From the NCBI RefSeq assembly GCF_019710745.1, contig NZ_JAHKJW010000049.1, positions 1 to 43,996 on the forward strand: a DNA stretch of 43,996 nt, given 5' to 3'. The notes below the pieces were generated by a model. The model searched no databases. It worked only from the letters and a program-made list of their open reading frames with translations, and was not told the origin of the DNA. The stretch comes from Streptomyces beigongshangae. Its GTDB lineage: Bacteria; Actinomycetota; Actinomycetes; Streptomycetales; Streptomycetaceae. Of this stretch, positions 37,827 through 43,996 are shown piece by piece. The position numbers and the translations under genes were made by a program. How positions within the stretch are numbered: the stretch's first letter is position 1; every line of letters begins with the position of its first letter.

Positions 37827-38813
37827 TCAGACCTCGCGAGGAGCCCTTGCCCGCCGGGCCGGGACCCCGGCTGCCGTGGCGCGGAACGCGCTGGGGCTCA
37901 GACCTTTGTGGCGTTTGAACGCGGCACTGAAGCCGAAGGCGTCGGCATAACCGACGGATCTCCCGATCTGGGCGATGCCGAGGTCGGTGTCGGTCAGAAG
38001 CGCCTCGGCCTCATCCATGCGGCATTGCGTGAGGTAGGCGAGGGGTGGGCGGCCCATCAGCTGGGTGAAGCGCTTGGCGAACAGCGCCCGTGAGACGCCG
38101 GCCCGAGTGGCCAGGGCTGCCACCGTCCAGGTCTCGGCGGGCCGGTCGTGGAATGCCTGCAGGGCGGGGGCGAGGACCGGGTCGGCAAGGCCCCGGTACC
38201 AGCTGGGCGCATCAGCACCGGCCCGGTCGAACCAGCTGCGCAGTGTGCACACCAGGGCCCAGTCGAGGAGCCGGTCCATCAGCGCCTGCGAACCGGCCGA
38301 GAAACGGGCGGCGTCGGCGGCAGCCGTCTCCAGCCAGGCGCAGACCTCCACGTCCTCCTTGACCACCAGGACGGGCGGCAGGGCACGCAGAAGCCGCTCG
38401 TGGCGGTGGCTCGGGGCGCGGTAGGCACCCACGATCAGGGCGGTCGCCTCCGCGGAGTCGTCGCCCCAGCGGATCCCGCCGAGTTCCTGGGCGGTGGACT
38501 CGGTGGGCTCGGCGGGCGCGCTGAAGCAGGCGACCTCGTACGTGGTGCGGGAGGTGTGGACAGCGGTGGGGTGGTCCGCGAGATGGAACGGAGCGGGGCC
38601 GTGCACGATGGCTGTGTCGCCCGCACCGATCGCTCGCTCGGTGCCGTCGGACAGCAACAGGGTGCCCCCGCCGCGCAGCACGCTGATCATGGTGAGCGGT
38701 GCGTCGTCGGTGAAGCGGATCGTCCAGGGCTGCATCAGTACGGCGCGGCTGACGACCGAGCCTTCGGCCCGGATGCCGTTCAGGAGTGAGCTCAAGGGAT
38801 CCACGGCACACAT
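37827..38813 (-). CDS. AraC-family regulator with cupin domain
   Basis: 328 residues. The N-terminal cupin-like domain (about 15-190) has the strand pattern VLRGGGTLLLSDG and GDTAIVHGPAPFHLAD. The C-terminal AraC DNA-binding domain (about 215-315) has both helix-turn-helices: WTVAALATRAGVSRALFAKRF and IAQIGRSVGYADAFGFSAAF, then GLSPSAFR. The ATG at 38813 has AGGAG with a 10-base gap. It is divergent from the flavodoxin-like quinone reductase gene at 38917, the likely target. Confidence 0.92.
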   Translation of the reverse strand: MCAVDPLSSLLNGIRAEGSVVSRAVLMQPWTIRFTDDAPLTMISVLRGGGTLLLSDGTERAIGAGDTAIVHGPAPFHLADHPTAVHTSRTTYEVACFSAPAEPTESTAQELGGIRWGDDSAEATALIVGAYRAPSHRHERLLRALPPVLVVKEDVEVCAWLETAAADAARFSAGSQALMDRLLDWALVCTLRSWFDRAGADAPSWYRGLADPVLAPALQAFHDRPAETWTVAALATRAGVSRALFAKRFTQLMGRPPLAYLTQCRMDEAEALLTDTDLGIAQIGRSVGYADAFGFSAAFKRHKGLSPSAFRATAAGVPARRARAPREV

Positions 38814-38916
38814 CGTAGACGATCTCCTATGTTTCGGAGCTTTTCTCTCATGGATCATCCACACCACCCCGGCTGTACTGGAGGTGTCGCATCATCGAGA
38901 CCAACCGGGAGACACC

Positions 38917-39594
38917 GTGTCACAGCACGACAGCCACGCCGGAACAGCCCTGGTGGTCGTCGCACACCACCGTCCCGATTCCCTCACCGCGCACACGGCC
39001 CGCCGCGCCGCCGCCGGGCTCGAAGCCGCCGGATACCGCATCGACCTGCTCGACCTGCACGCCGAGGGGTTCGACCCGCGGATGACCGTCACGGACCAGC
39101 CGGACTGGGGCAACAGGGAAAAGGCATACTCGGACGAGACGCGGGCTCATATGCGGCGCGTACTCGACGCCGATGTCGTCGTCGCCGTCTTCCCGGTCTA
39201 CTGGCAGAACGTGCCCGCCATCCTCAAAGGATGGATCGACCGCGTGTGGAACTACGGGTTCGCCTACGGCCGCAGCAAGCCCCGCCTCGCCGGCAAGCGC
39301 ATGCTGTGGCTGGGCCTGGCCGGTGCGACCGCCGACGATCCCCTCGTGGAGGGGATGCAGACCGTCCTGGAAACCGGTCTGAGCGAAGGCATCGCCTACT
39401 ACTGCGGCTTCGCCCACTCCACCGTCGGCCTGCTCACCGACGCCGAGGAACGTCCGCAACGCGTCGACGCCGAGGGCAACCTCCTGGTCGGCGAAGCCCT
39501 CACGGGTGCGGAGCGGGAAGCCCGGTACGCCGATCTCGACCGGCGGGCAAGGGAGTTCGTGGAGAAGTTCGTCGCAGAACCCGCAGCGGCCTGA
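38917..39594 (+). CDS. NAD(P)H quinone reductase-like flavoprotein (flavodoxin_2 fold)
   Basis: 225 residues. Flavodoxin-like start (ALVVVAHHRPDSLTAHTARRA), then the flavin-site stretch VVVAVFPVYWQNVPAILKGWIDRVW with FAYG after it, and LWLGLAGAT. This is the family of NQO1, KefF and MdaB, two-electron quinone or nitro reductases using FAD or FMN and NAD(P)H. The GTG at 38917 is preceded by GGGAG. The AraC gene is divergent with 103 bases between, carrying the palindrome ATCGTAGACGAT. Confidence 0.87.
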   Translation: MSQHDSHAGTALVVVAHHRPDSLTAHTARRAAAGLEAAGYRIDLLDLHAEGFDPRMTVTDQPDWGNREKAYSDETRAHMRRVLDADVVVAVFPVYWQNVPAILKGWIDRVWNYGFAYGRSKPRLAGKRMLWLGLAGATADDPLVEGMQTVLETGLSEGIAYYCGFAHSTVGLLTDAEERPQRVDAEGNLLVGEALTGAEREARYADLDRRAREFVEKFVAEPAAA

Positions 39595-39817
39595 CGTCCC
39601 CAGGAGGGTGCCGCCCCCGTCGCCTGCTTCGGGGTGCGGCCACCCTGCTCGCCGACGCGGCACGGGCTGCCACATCGCAGGCATGGCGATCAGTGGGCAG
39701 TCGTCCCTGCCCGGAGCGGACGTGTCGAAGGATCCTGCGCTCTACCGGGAGAAGTTCCAGCAGCGGCTCTCTCTCCCCCCCGAGGCACTCACCGGTCAAA
39801 GAGACAGGCGCTGGTCC

Positions 39818-40960
39818 TCAGAGCATCCCGGAGGGTGCTTCGTCGACGCCGAGCAGAAGCACGCCGTAGTCCTCCTCGACGACGTGGGAGGTGAACTGGA
39901 CGTGCCGCGTCCCCACTGCGAAGTCCCGCCAGTACCGCTGCAAGGGGTTGGCGCTGTCCAGACCGGTGGATCCGTGCAGGTCCAGCAATTCCTCCAGTGC
40001 GCTGCGGCATTCCCGCACAGCGGCGATCAGATCCATTCGGAGCCGTGCGCGCTCTTCGGCCGCGAGTACCTCGCCGGGTTGCGTGGCGTCGACGGCGGCG
40101 GCGATCCCGAGCATGCGCCGTTCAGCGGTGTCGATCCTGTGCGCGGCGACGGCGAGGTTCCTCCGGGCACCGGGAGAGTCGGCCAGCGTGGGGTGGGCGG
40201 GGTTCGGTGACGTCCGCTTGGCGAGGACGTCGACCACGATGTCGAGGGCGCCGCGCGCGGCACCCCACAGGGGAGCGAACAGCCCGACCGCGATTGCGAT
40301 GTTGGACAGCGCGGCGGCGATCCGGGGCAGGTCGAGGACATGGGAATCGGGGATCCACACGTCGTCGCCGACGAGAGTGTGGCTTCCGGTGCCGCCCAGT
40401 CCCGCCATGTGCCAGTCCCGGTCGACGGTCAGATCCCGGGTGCGGGCGAACACCGCGGCCGGCTGCGGCGGGCGGTCACCCTCCCCGGGCAGTCGCACGG
40501 ACAGCATCGCCCATTCGGCGAGTTCACACCCCGAGGCGTACGACCATCGGCCGGAGATGCGCAGCCCGCCGGGCTCACGGACGGCTGTCCCCGGCCGGGC
40601 AGAAGAGCACACCACGCTGTCGACATCGCGAAACGCATCCGCGTATGCCTCGTCCGACGTGCCGATCTGCAACAACCGCTTCGCTTCGTAGGTCGTGGCC
40701 GCGACCCAGGCCGTCGACGGGCAGCCCCGTCCGAGCTCGGCCAGGAACCGCACCCTCGTGCTGAGGTCGGCCTCGATCCCTCCGTCGGATCGGCGGACGC
40801 CCAAGGCGAACGCGCCCGCAGCCCGGGCGGCGGTGGCACTCACGTCGGTGATCCGCCGATCCCGCTCGGTCGCCGCGGCTTCGACCGCTGCTTGCTTCGC
40901 CGCCGTACGAGCGGCATCGAGCAGGGGGACGGAGGCGCCGTCGGTACTTCTAGTCATCAT
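39818..40960 (-). CDS. Acyl-CoA-dehydrogenase-fold flavin monooxygenase-like protein
   Basis: 380 residues of the acyl-CoA dehydrogenase fold. The N-terminal helical part has FLAELGRGCPSTAWVAATTYEAK; the beta middle has ISGRWSYASGCELAEWAML and MAGLGGTGSHTLVGDDVWIP; the C-terminal four-helix part has LLDLHGSTGLDSANPLQRYWRDFAVGTRHVQ. These are marks of the two-component flavin-dependent monooxygenases (HpaB/DszC/ActVA-like) and not of true acyl-CoA dehydrogenases. They need reduced flavin from a partner reductase; the quinone-reductase-like flavoprotein next door is convergent and might supply it. The ribosome binding site is weak. Confidence 0.85.
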   Translation of the reverse strand: MMTRSTDGASVPLLDAARTAAKQAAVEAAATERDRRITDVSATAARAAGAFALGVRRSDGGIEADLSTRVRFLAELGRGCPSTAWVAATTYEAKRLLQIGTSDEAYADAFRDVDSVVCSSARPGTAVREPGGLRISGRWSYASGCELAEWAMLSVRLPGEGDRPPQPAAVFARTRDLTVDRDWHMAGLGGTGSHTLVGDDVWIPDSHVLDLPRIAAALSNIAIAVGLFAPLWGAARGALDIVVDVLAKRTSPNPAHPTLADSPGARRNLAVAAHRIDTAERRMLGIAAAVDATQPGEVLAAEERARLRMDLIAAVRECRSALEELLDLHGSTGLDSANPLQRYWRDFAVGTRHVQFTSHVVEEDYGVLLLGVDEAPSGML

Positions 40961-41155
40961 GCGCCAGGCAACGTTCCATGATCTACATCTATTCCTCGGG
41001 TAGCGCCGGCTGCCAGCGCACGGGCGGTCGGCGTGCTCACCAAGCAGTACGTGCTGCGCGGGCTCCGTGCGCCCGGCGACGGCAACGTCCACAGCGTCTC
41101 CGCCGAACCCCGCCCCACACCCTCGGACCCGCCACAGGGCGCGACGTGCAGAAGG

Positions 41156-41420
41156 ACTCCTCCAGGTAGGCGGTCTCGTGCGGCCGGTAGGGCTCCTCCA
41201 AGCAGGCGGCCTCGTCCTCGTCGAGTTCGACGTCCACCGCGGCGACCGCGTCGGCCAGTTGGGCCGGCTTGGTGACCCCGACGACGGGCGAGGTCACCGC
41301 CGGGTCGCGCACGACCCGGGCCGGGGCGACCTGGGCCGGGGGCAGACCCCGCTTGCCCGCGATCCCGTGGACGCGTTCGACCACTGCCTGGTCCCCGTCG
41401 CGGTAGAGGGTCTTGTCGTA
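41156..41420 (-). pseudogene. C-terminal remnant of an aldo/keto reductase
   Basis: On the minus strand the frame reads YDKTLYRDGDQ, VVERVHGIAGKRGLPPAQ, VTSPVVGVTKPAQLADAV and LEEPYRPHE, the last quarter of a YajO-type aldo/keto reductase. A TAG directly precedes the first Tyr codon, and the barrel and catalytic residues are missing. The end is also abnormal: LEEPYRPHETAYLEESF looks like a short duplication, and the frame then runs on. Clearly a fragment, probably left after the MMPL promoter region was joined here. Confidence 0.8.
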
Positions 41421-41498
41421 CTAACAGTCGTCTCAGGTTCGCTCGGTAGGAAGTAGCCATCCAGACAAGCGATGCAACCCGTATGCAGGAGGCTAGTG

Positions 41499-43649
41499 AT
41501 GGCAGTCGACGCAGCGCCGTCCGGGGAAGCGCCGGCCGGTCGGTTGGCGGGCCGGTGGGTGCCCTGGTTGGTGATCGGCTTGTGGTTGGTGCTGGCGGCG
41601 GGCATGGTGCCGCTGAGCGGAAAGTTGAGCTCGGTCACCACCGACAGCCCCGTGGACACCCTGCCGGCCAGTGCCGAGTCCACCAAGGTGGCGGTGCTGG
41701 ACGACAGTCTCCCCGGCGGTGACGACAACACGTTCGTCTTCGTGTACCACCGTGCCGGCGGCATGACCGACGCCGACCGCGCGACGGTCGAGCGCCACTA
41801 CAACACCCTTGCCGAGCGGTACCCGCCGAAGGCGACGGCGGCGGCCGGCGAGGACGACGAGGGCTCACCGACGAGCCCTTCCGCCGACCGCAAGGCGATG
41901 ATGTTCACCCTGGAGGTGAGCACGGCCTACGGCGCACCGGAGGACATCGTCGGCCCGTTGCGTGACGCCGCGAAGGACCGCCCCTCCGGCCTGGAACTCG
42001 ACGTGACCGGCCCGGGCGCGATCGACGGCGACATGGATGCCGTCTTCGACGGCATCGACGTGCAGGTCCTCCTCACCACCATCGTCGTCGTCACGCTCCT
42101 GCTCATCCTCACCTACCGCAGCCCGGTGTTGTGGATCATCCCGCTGGTGGCCGTCGGCGCGGCCGCACTGATCTCGATGGGGACCGTCTACCTGCTCGTC
42201 AAGGGCTTCGGCATCGTGGTCAACGACCAGAACTCGGCGCTGCTGACGATCCTGGTGTTCGGCGTCGGCACGGACTACGCGCTGTTGCTCATCGCCCGGT
42301 ATCGGGAGGCACTGCACCACCATGAGAACGTCCGGGTCGCGATGGTCCACGCGCTGCGCGGCGCGGCGCCGGCCGTCGTCGCGTCCGCGGCCACCGTGGT
42401 CGCCGGCCTGCTCTGCCTGCTCGTCGCGGACCTGAACAGCACCAGCGGGTTGGGCCCGATCGGTGCGGCCGGCATCCTGTGCGCGCTGGTGGCCATGCTG
42501 ACGCTGTTCCCGGCGGTGCTCGTGGTGCTCGGCAGGCGGATCTTCTGGCCGGCCATCCCGCGGTTCAGCACGGCCGTGGAGGAGAAGCCGGGGCTGTGGG
42601 GACGGCTCGGCAGCGCCATCAGCCGCCGCCGGTGGGTGGCGGCGCTCGGCTCGCTCGGAGTCCTCGGCGTGCTCGCCCTCGGGCTGGCGGGCAACACCGG
42701 CGCCCTGCGGGAGCAGGACCAGTTCCTGTCCGCGCCGGAGTCGGTCACCGGCTTCACCGTTCTCCGCCAGCACTTCCCGGAGCTCGGCGGCCAGCCGATG
42801 ACGATCTTCACGCGGCCGGCGCACCAGGAGCGGGTGCTCGACGTCGTCAGGGACACTCGCGGTGTGGCCCTGGCCGTCCCGGAACAGACCAGCGGTGGCT
42901 GGGCCGACATCTCGGTGTTCCCGAAGGACGCGCCGGACACCGTCGCAGAGTACGACACGGTCAAGCGGGTGCGCACCGCCGTGCACGCGGTGAGCGGGGC
43001 GGAGGCGATCGTCGGCGGGCCGAGTGCGGAGAACCTCGACACCGAGGTGACCACCGAGCGCGACGAGAAGCTGGTGATCCCGCTGGTGCTCGCCGTCGTC
43101 CTGATCGTCCTCGGGCTGCTGCTGCGCGCGGTCCTGGCCCCGCTGCTCCTGATGGCCACCGTGATCGTCTCATTCGCCGCGGCCTTCGGCGGCAGCGTGT
43201 TCGTCTTCGACACGATCCTCGGGTTCAAGGGCGTCGACTATTCGGTTCCGCTGCTGGCATTCCTGTTCCTGGTGGCGCTCGGCGTGGACTACAACATCTT
43301 CCTGGCCAGCCGGGCCCGGGAGGAGACCGTGCGTCTCGGCACCAGGGAGGGCATGCTCAAAGCCCTCTCCGCCACCGGTGGCGTCATCACCTCGGCGGGC
43401 CTGGTCCTGGCGGCCACGTTCGCGGTGCTCGCCACACTTCCGCTGGTGATGCTGATCGAGGTCGGGTTCCTGGTCGCCTTCGGCGTGCTGCTCGACGCCC
43501 TGCTGGTGCGGTCGGTCCTGGTGCCCGCCCTCACCCTGCTGATCGGCCGCCGGATCTGGTGGCCGAGCCGGCTGTCCCGTCCAGCGGCGGAGCTGCCGGA
43601 CGGTCAGCAGCCGCTCGCCGGTGACGAGGAGCCCGCGCTGCAACGGTGA
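41499..43649 (+). CDS. MMPL-family (RND-type) transporter
   Basis: 716 residues, two MMPL units of six membrane segments. An N-terminal segment (about 21-38) is followed by an extracytoplasmic domain (about 45-190), then five segments including the signature GTDYALLLIARYREAL. The second unit begins near 385 and has the equivalent signature GVDYNIFLASRAREE. The family exports lipids, polyketides or drugs using the proton gradient. ATG 41499 has AGGAGG 9 bases upstream. It is preceded by the aldo/keto reductase remnant and followed by a strong terminator, so it stands alone as a transcript. Confidence 0.93.
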   Translation: MAVDAAPSGEAPAGRLAGRWVPWLVIGLWLVLAAGMVPLSGKLSSVTTDSPVDTLPASAESTKVAVLDDSLPGGDDNTFVFVYHRAGGMTDADRATVERHYNTLAERYPPKATAAAGEDDEGSPTSPSADRKAMMFTLEVSTAYGAPEDIVGPLRDAAKDRPSGLELDVTGPGAIDGDMDAVFDGIDVQVLLTTIVVVTLLLILTYRSPVLWIIPLVAVGAAALISMGTVYLLVKGFGIVVNDQNSALLTILVFGVGTDYALLLIARYREALHHHENVRVAMVHALRGAAPAVVASAATVVAGLLCLLVADLNSTSGLGPIGAAGILCALVAMLTLFPAVLVVLGRRIFWPAIPRFSTAVEEKPGLWGRLGSAISRRRWVAALGSLGVLGVLALGLAGNTGALREQDQFLSAPESVTGFTVLRQHFPELGGQPMTIFTRPAHQERVLDVVRDTRGVALAVPEQTSGGWADISVFPKDAPDTVAEYDTVKRVRTAVHAVSGAEAIVGGPSAENLDTEVTTERDEKLVIPLVLAVVLIVLGLLLRAVLAPLLLMATVIVSFAAAFGGSVFVFDTILGFKGVDYSVPLLAFLFLVALGVDYNIFLASRAREETVRLGTREGMLKALSATGGVITSAGLVLAATFAVLATLPLVMLIEVGFLVAFGVLLDALLVRSVLVPALTLLIGRRIWWPSRLSRPAAELPDGQQPLAGDEEPALQR

Positions 43650-43670
43650 GCGCGGCGGCACGGACGAGAT

Positions 43671-43705
43671 CCGGGACGGGGCCCCAGGCCCGTCCCGGGT
43701 TTTTT
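43671..43705 (+). terminator. Intrinsic terminator of the MMPL gene
   Basis: CCGGGACGGG (43671-43680) pairs with CCCGTCCCGG (43689-43698) around an 8-base loop, and six Ts follow at 43700-43705. It is the only clear stem plus T-run terminator I found in the window, 21 bases after the stop. Confidence 0.9.
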
Positions 43706-43871
43706 CACGGGCCCGACGGTCACCGCCCTTCGGTCCCGCGCCCTTGCCCTCGCCCTCGCCGGGATCGGGGCCGGGGCCGGGGCACCGCAGTGTTCTGCCC
43801 CGACGGTGAGCCGCGCGGGGCCATGTCCGGGGGCCGCCGTCCCTTGTCCTGCGCCGCGCCGCCGGGGCGGA

Positions 43872-43996
43872 TCAGCGCACCGCGCTGTCCTCCCCGGCGC
43901 CGCGGCGCGCGATCGGGGCGGGCGGGGCCGCGGCCGGAAGGCCGACCCGAAGCAGCGCGCCACCGCGTGCGGAGCGGGCGACGGTGGCCCGGCCGC
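43872..43996 (-). CDS. C-terminus of a probable sensor histidine kinase (partial)
   Basis: On the minus strand the frame from the right edge to a TGA at 43872-43874 reads GRATVARSARGGALLRVGLP and then an Ala/Pro/Arg tail ending EDSAVR. The pattern of a Gly-rich loop followed by a strand (GGALLRVGLP) is that of the end of the HATPase domain of sensor kinases. Only about 41 residues are visible; the rest is outside the window. It is convergent with the MMPL gene. Assignment from a short stretch. Confidence 0.55.
   Translation of the reverse strand, partial: GRATVARSARGGALLRVGLPAAAPPAPIARRGAGEDSAVR

Noticed and set aside
39595..39817. Possible small gene from ATG 39683 (MAISGQSSLPGADVSKDPAL)
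   Set aside because: No clear ribosome binding site and the frame runs on into the antisense of the monooxygenase-like gene; no family recognised.
1..43996. CRISPR array, prophage or insertion sequence
   Set aside because: No regularly spaced repeats with unique spacers, no integrase or transposase, and no phage structural genes were seen on either strand.

Overview
The window is about 44 kb of very GC-rich DNA with strong third-position GC, many GTG/TTG starts, GTGA/ATGA stop-start overlaps, mycothiol-linked formaldehyde detoxification, an Rpf muralidase and actinobacterial GlgC/GlgA. All of this points to a Streptomyces chromosome. There are no rRNA or tRNA genes, no insertion sequence, no CRISPR array and no prophage. 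I made these calls by reading the sequence; no database was searched.

Layout. 1-4403: cell-envelope block with a partial Pro-rich protein, a DUF4239-type membrane protein, two paralogous secreted and C-terminally membrane-anchored proteins in convergent orientation, a class F-type sortase and a Tat-exported polysaccharide deacetylase. 4595-8857: universal stress protein, an ECF sigma factor with an ECF-type promoter in front of it, a protein of unknown function, a zinc-motif anti-sigma factor, and a lipase-maturation-factor-like membrane protein. 8845-16139 (minus strand): alpha-mannosidase (GH38), then four genes joined by 4-base overlaps that make up a non-phosphorylative L-fucose route: fuconate dehydratase, ketodeoxyfuconate dehydrogenase, fucose dehydrogenase, fuconolactonase. 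16467-18556: amidase, a decayed GNAT acetyltransferase and a 56-residue peptide gene with a strong ribosome binding site. 18949-23706: S-(hydroxymethyl)mycothiol dehydrogenase coupled to a metallo-beta-lactamase-fold hydrolase, an HD-fold protein that has lost its HD residues, and two SDR proteins, one with a zinc ribbon and no catalytic Tyr. 23810-28660 (minus): WS/DGAT acyltransferase, glgC, glgA, FhuF-like Fe-S protein. 28922-33733: DMT-type transporter, Rpf-LysM-M23 cell-wall enzyme, gnd, a Pro-rich miniprotein. 33993-34801 (minus): small GNAT-like protein and panD. 35281-43649: a stress or detoxification cluster (F420-type reductase, alpha/beta hydrolase, TetR, AraC, NAD(P)H quinone reductase-like, flavin monooxygenase-like, an aldo/keto reductase remnant, MMPL exporter). 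The right edge carries the C-terminus of a probable sensor kinase on the minus strand.

Most notable: (i) the sortase and one of the two paralogous anchored proteins share an upstream element with identical spacing (CGTTCGC-N31-CCTAGCGTTC), and neither putative substrate has LPXTG but both have a GLGG stretch before the anchor, which suggests a small dedicated sortase-substrate system; (ii) two ECF-type promoters with 16-base spacers ending in CGTTCG, one in front of the ECF sigma gene itself; (iii) a complete fucose catabolic operon behind an alpha-mannosidase; (iv) two proteins that keep a family fold but lack its catalytic residues; (v) a lone 56-residue precursor-like peptide.
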